Counted from the stretch's first letter, positions 42,721 through 52,760 are shown. The stretch is 64,000 nt of DNA from Sacculina carcini (GCA_916048095.2 OU696595.1:1349295-1413294); one strand, 5' to 3'. Notes: generated by a model from the sequence alone, not told the origin. Numbers and translations: made by a program.

Positions 42721-45633
42721 TCATAGGGAAGCGTAAGGTGTAATAGTGCGAGAAGTGGGATCAAAAGATTTAGCAAAAAGATATTTACGAAGTGAGGAGG
42801 AAAACCTACTAAAGGATGAAGAGGAAGTGATTGAGGAAGGAAGATCATTGTAGACCCGAGGCGCATAGAAAGAAAAGGATTTTGCGGACCAAGGTGACTC
42901 GTTGATAGCGCGAGGACAGGATAAAGGACGATGAACACGAGAATTAAAGTCATTAGAAGAAACTAGAAGATCAGAAAGATAGGACGGGGAAGAGCTATTG
43001 TGCAGAATTTTATATATGAGACAACACAGCCGAAAATGAATCCTAGGAATGATGGGAAGCCAGTGGAATTGGAACAAGAATTGAGAGGTATGGCGGCAAG
43101 GTGTAGGATGGAGCACAAAACGACAGGATTGATTAATAATTTTTTGAAGGATTTTCAGGGATTTGTTGGTAAGAATGTAGTGGAGTGAGCTGCAATAATC
43201 AAGACGAGAGAGAACAAGAGACTGTATTAATTTAATAGAAGAAGGCTGGTCTAAACAGGATCGAATAGGGTATAGACTGCGTAAAATCAAACGACAGGTG
43301 CGCGAAATAGAGACAACATTGTTTGAAAAGGACAAGTTGGAATCGAAGATAGCACCCAAGTTTCGAACAGAGGAAGATACAGCGATTGGGAGTAATGGAG
43401 GAGAAATGCGCGGAGGGTGAAGGATAAGAAATTCAGACTTAGAAGTGTTGAGAATGAGGCGACGAGAGGTGGTCCAGGACGTAATATCAGAGAGAATATC
43501 ATTGAGAAGAGTGGCATGAGAGAAAGGACAAGGAATTAGGAGTTGTATATCATCGGCATAAATATGGAAAGGAATGTTGTATTTACAAAGGACAGGACAG
43601 AGAGAAGACATGTAAAGATTGAAAAGAGTAGGACCCAAGATAGAACCTTGAGGGACACCAGAAATAAGAGAAGCAGATTTTGAAACAGTTGAATTGAAGT
43701 TTACTGAAAAAGTGCGACCAGAGAGATAGGATTTGAGGAGAGACAATGCTGACGAGGATAGACCCAGAGAAGAAAGATCATTGATGAGAATGGCATGATT
43801 GACAAGATCGAAGGCTAGAGACATATCGAGAAGAACAAGGAGAACTGATTGACGATAGGAAAATTTAGATAAGATTTCATGAGTAACTGAAATAAGGACG
43901 GATTCCGTAGAGTGACAGGAGCGAAACCCAGATTGGAAAGGATGAAGGACCTGGGAAATAAGGGGAGACAACTGGGAAAAAATAGCTGATTCAAGGAGTT
44001 TTGAAGGAAAGCTGAGAAGAGATATAGGACGGTAATTAGCGCATTCAGACGGATTTAATGTAGGTTTTTTAAGGATAGGATGGACGATGGCATGTTTATC
44101 AGATAGGAATTGGCCATGAAGAAATGATGAATTAATGAGATGTAATAGATAAGGAACAAGAGAAAATATTGAAGGGGAGATAGCTCTAAAATTAATAGGA
44201 TCAGCCGGAGAGGAGGAAATTTTGAGGGAAGATATCATGGTAAGAATATCTGAAAGATGTATTTGCGAGAATGAAGTGAATTGTAGAGACACACGAGTAT
44301 GTGTAACAGGGATATTGGAAGAGGGGAGTTTAGACTGAACAGTTAGGACTTTATTAGTGAAATGAGAAGATAATTGAGAGGCAGTTAGATTAGATAAAGA
44401 GGAGTTAGATCGAGAACCAGTGAGAGAGTTTAGAGTTGTCCAAAGAGACTTAGGGGATCGGGAGAGCGAAGAGAGACGGGAGGAGAAGTAATTTTGTTTA
44501 GCTGCAGACAAGGCCGAGATATAAGAAGAGCGGGAAACAGAGAAGGAAGACCAATCAGATGGATGAGATGTACGTTTCCAGATTCGTAGAAGTGAACGTT
44601 GATGTCTTTTCAATAGACGAAGTTGAGAGTTAAACCAAGGAGGAGAAGAATTAGTTGTATTGCGCCGGATAAGTAAAGGAAACAAAGAGTCACTGATTTT
44701 AGATAAAGCAGAAGATAGGTGGGGATAGATGTCCGAAGGATTCAGGAAATAAAGCGTTTGCAAAGGTAATAAGGAATCAAGTAATAGGTAAAACTGCATC
44801 GGATCGAATTCTTTAAAGTTACGATAGGCAATCAAAGCAGGAGTATGAGGAGGCAGCGAGGCGAGACAAGGAAGAGTGGTAAGAAGAAGACTATGGTCAG
44901 ACAAAGAAAGATCGGAAGGAAAGACAGTTACATTGGAGGGGGAATTGTCGGTAGAAAGGACAGGCGATGGGAAAAGGATAAGATCTAAGGAATGACCGGA
45001 TATATGAGTAGGCGAGGAAACAGGAGAGAACAAACCATGAGAGTCTAAGATAGTTAGAAATTGAGAAGCAAGGACATTAGAGCTAGGCGAATCCACCCAA
45101 AAGTTGAAATCGCCTAGGATAATAAAGCGACTAGAGAAAGAGGATATGATGCAGTCGAGGAGAGTAGGAAATTCAGTGAAAAAAGAAGAGCAAGTGCCAG
45201 GATGATTATGGCGATAAATAATGGTGATACAGAACTTTGGAGAAGAAGGCGGTGAAAGTTGTAGAGCAAGGAATTCAAAGGATGAGAAAGAACAAAGAGA
45301 CGGAAAGGATAAGACTGAAACATGTAGAGATTTAGAGAAAATGCAGCCCACTCCACCACCGGAAGACTTGGTATTTGACCTAGATTTGTGTAGGAAGGAG
45401 TAACCTATGGGAATGTTAGAGGAGAAAGAAGGAATGTCGGAGTCAAAGAGCCAGGTTTCAACAAGACACAAAATTGCGAGAGAGTGGAGGGATAGGATAT
45501 GGCAGAGATGAGTAGTTTTATTGCGACAGGAACGAATGTTAATAAATCCAATAGGAATATTAGACCAAAGAGAGGAACTAGACAAGGAAGAGCGATTAGA
45601 GGAATGCTTAGGAGAGGATGCTTGGGAGGCTAG
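42721..45633 (-). CDS. LINE B ORF2: APE endonuclease and reverse transcriptase
   Basis: About 970 codons open from the codon after the ORF1 stop. Endonuclease landmarks: GFINIRSCRNK, CLVETWLF (catalytic Glu), ILGDFNFW and SLSDHSLL. RT landmarks: ANYRPISLLSFPSKLLES, LVLLDMSLAFDLVNH, SGVPQGSILGPTLF, IYADD (about 43560), [14 protein letters not shown], and the C-terminal [19 protein letters not shown]. There is no Met before the end of the endonuclease domain, so AUG initiation could not yield a complete enzyme. The first in-frame start-like codon is TTG at 45585. Translation through the ORF1 UGA is the simplest reading. Confidence 0.93.
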   Translation of the reverse strand, partial: LASQASSPKHSSNRSSLSSSSLWSNIPIGFINIRSCRNKTTHLCHILSLHSLAILCLVETWLFDSDIPSFSSNIPIGYSFLHKSRSNTKSSGGGVGCIFSKSLHVSVLSFPSLCSFSSFEFLALQLSPPSSPKFCITIIYRHNHPGTCSSFFTEFPTLLDCIISSFSSRFIILGDFNFWVDSPSSNVLASQFLTILDSHGLFSPVSSPTHISGHSLDLILFPSPVLSTDNSPSNVTVFPSDLSLSDHSLLLTTLPCLASLPPHTPALIAYRNFKEFDPMQFYLLLDSLLPLQTLYFLNPSDIYPHLSSALSKISDSLFPLLIRRNTTNSSPPWFNSQLRLLKRHQRSLLRIWKRTSHPSDWSSFSVSRSSYISALSAAKQNYFSSRLSSLSRSPKSLWTTLNSLTGSRSNSSLSNLTASQLSSHFTNKVLTVQSKLPSSNIPVTHTRVSLQFTSFSQIHLSDILTMISSLKISSSPADPINFRAISPSIFSLVPYLLHLINSSFLHGQFLSDKHAIVHPILKKPTLNPSECANYRPISLLSFPSKLLESAIFSQLSPLISQVLHPFQSGFRSCHSTESVLISVTHEILSKFSYRQSVLLVLLDMSLAFDLVNHAILINDLSSLGLSSSALSLLKSYLSGRTFSVNFNSTVSKSASLISGVPQGSILGPTLFNLYMSSLCPVLCKYNIPFHIYADDIQLLIPCPFSHATLLNDILSDITSWTTSRRLILNTSKSEFLILHPPRISPPLLPIAVSSSVRNLGAIFDSNLSFSNNVVSISRTCRLILRSLYPIRSCLDQPSSIKLIQSLVLSRLDYCSSLHYILTNKSLKILQKIINQSCRFVLHPTPCRHTSQFLFQFHWLPIIPRIHFRLCCLIYKILHNSSSPSYLSDLLVSSNDFNSRVHRPLSCPRAINESPWSAKSFSFYAPRVYNDLPSSITSSSSFSRFSSSLRKYLFAKSFDPTSRTITPYASL

Positions 45634-45636
45634 TCA
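45628..45636 (-). promoter_or_regulatory. Candidate stop-codon readthrough site
   Basis: On the minus strand ORF1 ends ACC-TGA-CTA-GCC. UGA followed by CUAG is an established leaky stop context used by some viral and animal genes. ORF2 continues directly in the same frame. Confidence 0.65.
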
Positions 45637-46800
45637 GGTGGAAGAAGGAGAGACGGACGGACCGGAGGACATAGTGCGGAGCCGGATAGAATTTCTTACA
45701 GCCAAGAAAGAAGGACAGGAAGAGCTGAAAGATGAATGATTATGTGGACGCAAGGACGAAGCACAATTGTTGCACCATTCAGGTGCTGAGCGGTCGGAGG
45801 ACATAGTGCGGAGCCGGATAGAATTTCTTACAGCCAAGAAAGAAGGACAGGAAGAGCTGAAAGATGAATGATTATGTGGACGCAAGGACGAAGCACAATT
45901 GTTGCACCATTCAGGTACTGAGCGGTCACAGTCACCAGACCTATGAGGGCCTGCACAATGACCACACATCACCGGACGTGTGCAGTGTGTTTCTTTGTGG
46001 CCGAGACCAGCACATCGACCACAGTGAGCTACCCAGTAACGATCGTAAACTGGGCATGAGCGCAGTTCGATGAAGAGACGGTCACCGGCATTTTTGATGA
46101 CTGAACGCACAGCTGGTGAAACAGACAAAACAGCATGTGATATATTATTACGAGGAGTGGTGAAAAATAAAAGTTTGATCTCCGAGTCAGGCACAGATGA
46201 CAGACAGTAATTTTTTTGCTTTAGTGAAGAAACGAAAGAATCAGAAGAAAAGTTGGGAGAAATGTTAGCCATAGTAATCTTCGGGCGAAGCTGCGTGGCA
46301 GTCGGCAGTGAGACTTCAGCGTCCGGCATGGCCATGCGAACACGATCAGCAGCCTTTTTGGCTGTAGCGGCGGAATCGCAGCGCAGCACCAGTCCGCCAT
46401 TGACAGCAGGGCGCGAGGCAGACACCGGAATATCGCGCAGAGCCGGAGCAACAGACGATGTCGAAATGGGCGAGCTAGTCTTCGACTTTAAAACCACAGC
46501 ATGTGACTGTTTCGGTTGAGGAGACGGTCCTGTGGTGTCCTGTGGTGGCTGACGTAGTTCATTTAGAGTGCCCTCAATGGTCTGCAGGCGCTGGCCAAAC
46601 GAAGAGAAATCTCCAGCCAACTGGATCGCGAACTTAGCTCGACCAAGACAGGGAGAACACACCCAATTGACCATCTTCAGTAGGTCCGTCCTGATACCAG
46701 TTAGAGAGGCACATTTGACGTGGGCCCGCGAATCACATAAGTTGCATCCAACCCATTTGGAAGTCTCACCGGGAGATTTACAAATACAACATTGACACAT
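45634..46800 (-). CDS. LINE B ORF1: PHD finger and zinc-knuckle protein
   Basis: 388 codons from the ATG at 46800. It starts with a PHD-type C4HC3 finger (CQCCICK, then WVGCNLCDSRAHVKC, then WVCSPC). A low-complexity Ser/Thr/Pro stretch follows. Next is an RRM-like gag segment around KITMANISPNF and LSVSPAVRSVIK, then knuckles CGRCAGLGHKETHC and CGHCAGPHRSGDC. A 135-bp tandem duplication (about 45660-45929) repeats a further Cys/His block, EWCNNCASSLRPHNHSSFSS, almost exactly. ORF1 proteins of such LINEs bind the element RNA. The stop is TGA at 45636-45634. Confidence 0.9.
   Translation of the reverse strand: MCQCCICKSPGETSKWVGCNLCDSRAHVKCASLTGIRTDLLKMVNWVCSPCLGRAKFAIQLAGDFSSFGQRLQTIEGTLNELRQPPQDTTGPSPQPKQSHAVVLKSKTSSPISTSSVAPALRDIPVSASRPAVNGGLVLRCDSAATAKKAADRVRMAMPDAEVSLPTATQLRPKITMANISPNFSSDSFVSSLKQKNYCLSSVPDSEIKLLFFTTPRNNISHAVLSVSPAVRSVIKNAGDRLFIELRSCPVYDRYWVAHCGRCAGLGHKETHCTRPVMCGHCAGPHRSGDCDRSVPEWCNNCASSLRPHNHSSFSSSCPSFLAVRNSIRLRTMSSDRSAPEWCNNCASSLRPHNHSSFSSSCPSFLAVRNSIRLRTMSSGPSVSPSST
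45660..45930. repeat. Tandem duplication within LINE B ORF1, 135-bp unit
   Basis: The two units (about 45660-45794 and 45795-45929) differ at a few bases. 135 bp equals 45 codons, so the reading frame is kept and a Cys/His motif is doubled. Confidence 0.95.
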
Positions 46801-47026
46801 TGCGCAACGTGAGAATTCAGGTGAGAAACAACCAAACAATTCCAAACAATTAAAAAACAAACTGAATACTCACCCAGCGACAAGAAGTATCAGGTAAGAA
46901 AGAACTACAGAATCATAAATTTGAGCAGCGCGCGAAAGCAACCATACACCACAACTGTCGCTGGGAGAGTGTTAATGTATTTTTGTATAGACAAGTGTTC
47001 TCGTCAATAAAGATCCAGACCAAAAC

Positions 47027-49936
47027 ATGGCGCAGCCTACATCAGCCGAAACCAGTGCGCAGCCTACATCAGCCGAAACCAGTGCGCAGCCTACATCAGC
47101 CGAAACCAGTGCGCAGCCTACATCAGCCGAAACCAGTGCGCAGCCTACATCAGAGCTGAACGAAGCGGTCAATCGATTCGCGTGGAGTGGGTAAATTGTT
47201 CCTCCAACAAAACTGGACTTATCTGTCGATCGAAGGGAGTCATTCAGCATATGGCGAGAACGCTGGAGCGATTACGTTCTGCTTTCAGGACTCAGAAGCC
47301 AAAGTCGTGCAATTCAAATGGCGGTCTTACGGTCGTGTCTAAGCGACGAATCTCTGCGAATTGTCAAAAGTCTCGACATTCCAGAGGCCGGCCGGGACAA
47401 AATCGACACAATTCTGCAACACCTGGACATCTACGCCAAAGGGCAAGTAAATGAGGTGATCGAGAGGAAAAATTTTAACTCTCGAAAACAAAACGCCGGT
47501 GAAACTTTTGATGATTTTCTCATTAGCCTGCGAGAACTGAGTACCTCGTGCAACTTCTGTGACACCTGCAAGGACAGCCTCGTTCGAGATAGAATCGTCA
47601 TGGGCATACAAGACTCGTGCACGATCAAGAAGCTGTGCAGCGTCAATAATTTGAAGCTGTCTATGGCTGTGGACATCTGTCGCGCAGAAGAAGCTGCCTG
47701 TCGTGACACCGAACGTATAGAGACCGACAGAGTCAACCGCGTACACGGCGTCGGAGGACACCGACCCAGACATCAAAGGTATGGAACCACCTCAGAGCAA
47801 CGTGAGTGCAGCCGCTGTGGGAGGCAACACACGCCTGAAAACAAATGTCCGGCACGTGATCAAGAATGCAGACGATGTGGGAAACTTGGACACTTCGCCA
47901 AGAAATGTCGCACTGCGATGGGGAAAAACAGTGACAACAGACGGAGAAACAAGTCGCCAGACGACAAACCCGTGTCAGCTGCGATAGTGTCGAGCGTCAC
48001 GTCGCTCAGGGCACCACGTGTGGACGTCGTAGTTAACGGGTGTATCACCGTTTCGGCTCTTACAGACACTGGAGCAGACATAACTGTCGCCGGTCTGGAC
48101 GTGCTCAACAAATTCGAGGACGAGAACAATCTGCTGCCAAGCACCGATCAGCCAGTGTCAGCTGACGGATTCCGCATGGAGCCAGTTGGAGTCTGCCCGA
48201 CTACAATCGCCATCGGCGGGACAGAAGTGACTGTGGACATCCACGTCATCAAAGGAGTGACTGAGTTGCTGCTCTCTTGGCACGTTTGTCGGGCTTTGAA
48301 ACTGATTCCGAGCGATTATCCTTCGCAAATGCAGACGCCGGTCGTAAGAAGCGTCGCCGAGCGCAAATCCCAACGGGAATCGCCATCGTCAGTGGACAAC
48401 CTATTCGACGAAATTCCAGACGTCTTCAGGGAGCGTCTTCTATCACGTTTCCCGACATCATCACTACAAGAGTCTGAAGACGCCGAGGAAGAGACGACCA
48501 TCGTGGCATGTGTAGCCGCTGAACCTGACATGTCAGACACCAACTTGCAGCAGGTTCGGAGTGCAAGTTCTTCCGACTCGGAAATGCAGATACTTCGAAA
48601 AGTCATCTTGGATGGTTTTCCGGATCGCAAAGGCGATGTGGACCCCATGATCCAGCCATATTGGACTGTGCGTGAACGCCTATCAGTGGAGGATGATCTT
48701 GTCTTCTACGGTCGACGACTTGTGATTCCGAAGGCGTTACGACGGGGAATCCTGAACGAGCTACACGCAAGTCATGCGGGTAAAGAGAAGACGAAACAGA
48801 GAGCTCGCCAGGTTGTGTATTGGCCAGGAGTGGACAATGACATCGACAACATGACGAAGCAATGCACGACATGCCAAAAGTACTTACCATCGCAAGCCGC
48901 CGAGACTATCAGACATCACAAACAAGCCTCTCGACCTTTTGAGTTCGTTTCCATCGACTTCTGCGAGTATGGAGGGCACAAATTCGTTGTGTTGGTCGAC
49001 CACCTCTCTGGATGGCAGTTTGTTAATGACCTGGGCTCATCTTCAGTGACGGGGAAGCTGCTCGACACATTACGAACCGTGTACTGCATGGTGGGTGTGC
49101 CGGTAACCATATACTGCGATGGAGGCACCCAGTTCACGTCAGGAGAGTTCGTCCGATTCGCTGAACGTTGGAAATTCGAACACGTGCGTTCCTCACCACA
49201 CTATCCGCAATCCAATGGGAGGGCGGAGGCAGCGATCAAGACGGCGAAAGCACTCATCAAAAAGTGCTGGAAGGCGGAAAGAGGAGGATTTGATCCTGAT
49301 GAATGGTCAAAGGGAATTATCCAACAAAGAAACACTCCAGGACCGGACGGAAGATCTCCAGCCGAGATACTCTATGGACGACCAGTGCGGGACATGATTC
49401 CTGCACATAGACGCCAGTTCTCTGCGGAATGGCAGAAATCGAGGGAGGAAGCTGAGCATACAAGGCGCGAACAACAGACAAACGTGGACGAGAGGTACGA
49501 CGGACGTGCCAAAGACCTGCCAGACCTGAGCCCGGGAAATCATGTGGCGGTGCAGTGTCATATCACAAAGGAATGGAGCAGGTACGGTGTTGTCGTCGAA
49601 AGCCTGGCGCACAGGCGCTACCTCATCAAGTTGTCGAGCGGACGTGTGGTCTCTCGAAACCGACGACACATTCGCCGCCGGTACGGCCATGTGATGAAAC
49701 GAGATCCGGAGCATCCGACACTCCAGTCGACCGACGAGGCGCCGAGTCCAGAACCGTGTTCAACGCATCCACAACTGCGGAGGTCTACCAGAGAACGAAG
49801 ACGTCCTCAAAGACTCATCGAAGTGATGCGGACGTCTAGGGGGCGTGTGCGAGTGCTAAGCTCTAGTAGCCAATCCTGCCAAGAGATGGCGCCCGCAGTC
49901 TATTCCATGCGCTGGCGTCGCCATGGGAACGGATGA
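47027..49936 (+). pseudogene. gag-protease-integrase polyprotein of element 3, RT and RNase H missing
   Basis: The ATG at 47027 spans the LTR end and the TGG primer site. Five 9-residue units of AQPTSAETS type (27-bp repeats) follow. A TAA at 47192-47194 interrupts the frame, and from 47195 it is open to 49934-49936, inside the 3' LTR. Gag ends with knuckles CSRCGRQHTPENKC and CRRCGKLGHFAKKC; the protease has LTDTGADITV. Near 48430-48440 the text goes from DEIPDVFRE straight to LSRFPTSS, the end of RNase H in relatives, so about 450 codons are lost in frame. The integrase is complete: HX3H/CX2C finger, D in SIDFCEY, D,35,E in CDGGTQF to GRAEAA. Cannot reverse-transcribe by itself. Confidence 0.92.
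47028..47040 (+). promoter_or_regulatory. Primer-binding site of element 3
   Basis: TGGCGCAGCC directly after the 5' LTR, identical to element 1 over ten bases. Confidence 0.78.
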
Positions 49937-50094
49937 TGAATCAGTGTGCGCACAGCAGTGGCCTTGATTGCAGTGACGTTATTACGGTTCGAGTGAGAGG
50001 TGTGTGTATTGTGTCGCAGGTGTTCATGTGTCATCGTGTTAATGTGTTTTTATATAGTCAAGTGTTCTCGCCAATAAAGATCCAGACCAAAACA
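49846..50094 (+). repeat. 3' LTR of element 3
   Basis: 249 bp, TGTGCGAGTG to CAAAACA, preceded by the purine tract AGGGGGCG. It carries an AATAAA signal near 50075. The ATAGA duplication follows. Confidence 0.95.
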
Positions 50095-50099
50095 ATAGA

Positions 50100-50905
50100 G
50101 AAAAATTATAGAAGTTTCTGTAGAGTGAAAGTGACGGAAGCTAGACTGCTCAGGAAGAAACAAATTGTTAGATTCAAGATATTCAGATATCCGTATGTAG
50201 GCAGCCATTTCAAGAACCTTAGACAGCCAAGGAATTCTAGAGATTGGTCGATAGTTAGAAAGCGTGTTAGCATCCAGATCATATTTCTTAAGTATAGGGA
50301 GAATACTGGCAGTTTTAGATGCAAGAAATTCCCCAAGAGTGAAAGAAGCATTGATGAAATTATATAAGAAAGGAAGGAGCACTTCAATGGAGTGAGGAAT
50401 CCTGGAAAGATCAATGGGATCGAGAGATGAAGAATGGATTTTAACATGCCTTAAAATAATTCTACAGTCAGAAAGGGTAACTAAAGTAAAAGAGTGAATA
50501 ACAGAGGAGGGTGAGGGCGGAGAGTATAATGGTAGAGCAGCAGGGAACAAGCAGCGAATCTTATCGATTTTAGACTGGAAGAAATTCATAAATATAGAAG
50601 GTAACTGATCAGAAGCAGAATCTGGGAAAACAAGACTACGGGAATCACCTAAAAGACTGTCAAAAAGCTTCCAAAGTTACCTAGAGTTAAGACATGAAGA
50701 AATTTTAGAATCATAGTAAGATTTTTTGGCGGAGTCGCAAAGAAGATGATGATAACGACGAGCAGAACAAAAAGATTGCCACGAAGAGTCAGTCTTGAGA
50801 CGACGCCATTGGCGCTTAAGACGACAAAGGGAGGTTTTTGAATTTTTAATATCAGAGTTAAACCAAGGACAGCGAGTATTAGTGGAACGGAAAACTTTAT
50901 GATGA
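50100..50905 (-). pseudogene. LINE C ORF2, 5' half
   Basis: Continuation of 40166-41012 on the other side of element 3. In translation order from 50905: a linker block with Cys/Trp codons ([11 protein letters not shown]-like), then [56 protein letters not shown] and the HSTETSIIFLY segment. The endonuclease is absent (5' truncated at about 50905). A frame change occurs near the upstream part. Confidence 0.87.
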
Positions 50906-50945
50906 CGACTTGACTAACTTACTTAACGATGACTAACTTAACGAT

Positions 50946-51254
50946 GTGTCACTCTTCCGACTCCGATCTGGACCTACCAAACTCAACCAACATATGACGC
51001 GCCTTAAGCTCATCACGAATGCAGCATGCCCGCACTGCACAGAAGACGAGACTGTCGATCACGTACTTCTTCAGTGTTGCAAGTACGCTGACAGCCGGCA
51101 GCTGCTCATGAACAAACTTCAAAGACGTGGTATACAAAATATCACTACTCCAATTCTGCTTGGTGGCACCAATATGAGCCCTGGCATGCATCTCTTCGTG
51201 CGACGACATGTGTGCATTTTTCTTCAAGAAACTGGTCTGATCAACCGCATCTGA
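50946..51254 (+). pseudogene. C-terminal LINE fragment with HCH zinc motif
   Basis: The frame reads LRSGPTKLNQHMTRLKLI then CPHCTEDETVDHVLLQC, the post-RT/RNase H cysteine-histidine motif of I/Jockey/R1-type LINEs. Only about 100 residues are present; a different clade from LINE A-G. Confidence 0.75.
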
Positions 51255-51693
51255 TACATTCTACATAGAATACTCAAAAGCCGATCGATTTCCGAGTGAA
51301 AATCGTGTTGCCTTCATCAAGAAACAACAAAACACGCACACACACGACTCGAAAACAAACCAGTGTATTTCAAGCACATGCACAAACACACAGACATACA
51401 AACACATGGTAGTAAGCAGAAAATGAGTGTGACGCAAAATTGTATAAAATATGAGCATGTATTCATGAACGTGCAACATTAGCAAACATGTATGTAACAC
51501 ACACACACACATTGTGAGTGTGTCAGCTGGCCACAGCAAAGTTGAATGTGAAAAAAACAGCATTTTATTGGCTCAAGAAAAAATTCGCTATTCTACTGGA
51601 CAACACAGCAATAGCTGCATCCACGCATACAAGCACACTAACGATGACCACACTGAGTATCAGTGAGTCACTATAAGTACTGATATCAGTGAG
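51255..51693. other. Downstream region of the BPTF-like gene
   Basis: No coding frame is recognised; CA-rich runs lie at 51325-51400 and 51497-51520. It probably includes the gene's 3' UTR (minus strand), but no clear poly(A) signal stands out. Confidence 0.4.
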
Positions 51694-51899
51694 TCAGTGA
51701 GAGGAGACGGCAGTTTGTCGCAGAGGTTGCAGGACAGAGTGACGAAATACAGCTTCGAGACGTCGACCGCTCACAGCAAGACGACTGCCCACCGCGTTAA
51801 AGTAGCGACAATTCTCGAGAATTAGCAGAACATCGCTGGTGAAATCACACAATCTCCGGTAATAGCCCTCACGCACGCGACCACGCACCGTACTCAACT
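51694..51899 (-). CDS. BPTF/NURF301-like gene, terminal exon (bromodomain second half)
   Basis: Minus-strand exon after the acceptor TTTTGTTGCAG (51900-51902 is the CAG). It begins with two bases completing a Glu codon, then LSTVRGRVREGYYRRLCDF, DVLLILENCRYFN and RRLEAVFRHSVLQPLR, ending at TGA 51696-51694. This is the second half of a bromodomain, an acetyl-lysine reader. Best match from memory is BPTF/NURF301, the large subunit of the ISWI-type NURF remodeller, which also ends soon after its bromodomain. A near-identical copy lies at 39.2 kb. Confidence 0.85.
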
Positions 51900-52504
51900 C
51901 TGCAACAAAACACACACACAATAACTGACAATATACAACACCGACAATAAACAAACAACTATGATCAAACTACCAGCTAACTGTACATGAAACCCTGCTG
52001 TATATATTGTCAATATGTGTCAGTGGCAGTATGTGTCAGTATGTGAGTGTGTCAGTGTCAGTATATGTTAGTATGAGTCAGTATCAGTGTGTGACAGTAT
52101 ATCATTATGTGCCATTATGTGTCAGTGTGTTAGTATGTCATAGTTGTGTCAGTGTGTTAGTATGTGTCAGTGTGTTAGTATGTGTCAGTGTGTTAGTACG
52201 TAATTTTGTAATTGTAATTTCAAATATATTGTCATCATCACCAACGAACAACAGTAACATAGCAGTGGTGAGAGGCATTAATTCGTCGAGCCACAGCTCT
52301 CTGACCAACCAATATCAAATACAATTTCCACATGAAATTATGAACAGTACTGGCAAATTTGGCAAAAATACAAAACGAAGGCAGGAATTAAACACTCATA
52401 TATAGCAAGCTCATAGTTGAAAACACGGTTATACACGACAACGAGAACAGTAACTGCAGGAAGAGTTACAACAAGCTCGAAACCGTACAGAGTGCTTGCT
52501 GACT

Positions 52505-52760
52505 TCAACGTTGCTTTTGCAAATTCAGGTAATGTTTCTTAACTTTGATTTTAAATGTAGCATATGTAGTTCTAGTGAGATCGGATTTAAGTTCAATAGG
52601 AAGCTGGTTAAAAATTTCAGGTCCATTGCAAAATATACTGTTTTTGAAAAGAGTTGTTCGAAATCCGGGGCAACTAATATTAACAGCATTACTCCTAGTC
52701 GGACGATTGCTATTAACATATTTAAATGCGTCTCCATGTTTCATGTTTTTATAAATGTAT
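52505..52760 (-). pseudogene. LINE C-terminal fragment in a BPTF intron
   Basis: Minus-strand codons include NSNRPTRSNAVNI, CPGFRTTLFKNSIFCNGPEI and FNQLPIELK, the usual tail of a LINE ORF2. The same text is duplicated at about 39945-40165. Confidence 0.78.

Larger units (their letters stand above)
42523..46968 (-). mobile_element. LINE B, full-length CR1/L2-like non-LTR retrotransposon
   Basis: 4446 bp on the minus strand, bounded by GTGTT duplications. It has a 5' UTR of about 170 bp, ORF1 (46800-45634), ORF2 (45633-42721) in the same frame, and a 3' UTR ending in GCGCTATAAAAATACA and a (TTG)n tail. ORF2 has an APE-type endonuclease and RT but no RNase H. Both frames are open, so this may be an active copy. 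Confidence 0.93.
41013..47027 (+). repeat. 5' LTR of element 3 in three pieces
   Basis: Pieces 41013-41041, 42354-42522 and 46969-47027 line up in order with the 3' LTR. The first ends in CCAAT, the second runs from AATCCTGCC to CGTGTT, and the third from GTGTTAATG to AAAACA. The insertions left short duplications AAT (41039-41041/42354-42356) and GTGTT (42518-42522/46969-46973). Confidence 0.93.
41013..50094 (+). mobile_element. LTR element 3, deletion derivative with LINE insertions in its 5' LTR
   Basis: TSD ATAGA at 41008-41012 and 50095-50099 inside LINE C. The 249-bp 3' LTR is 49846-50094. The 5' LTR is present in three pieces (41013-41041, 42354-42522 and 46969-47027) separated by LINE A and LINE B. 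The internal part is 2.8 kb: gag, protease and integrase only. It is related to element 1 by domain sequence, primer site and start-codon placement. Confidence 0.94.

Noticed and set aside
42721-45585. TTG at 45585 as the true ORF2 start
   Set aside because: It is merely the first start-like codon. The frame is open back to the ORF1 stop at 45634, and relatives would need testing before accepting a non-AUG start.
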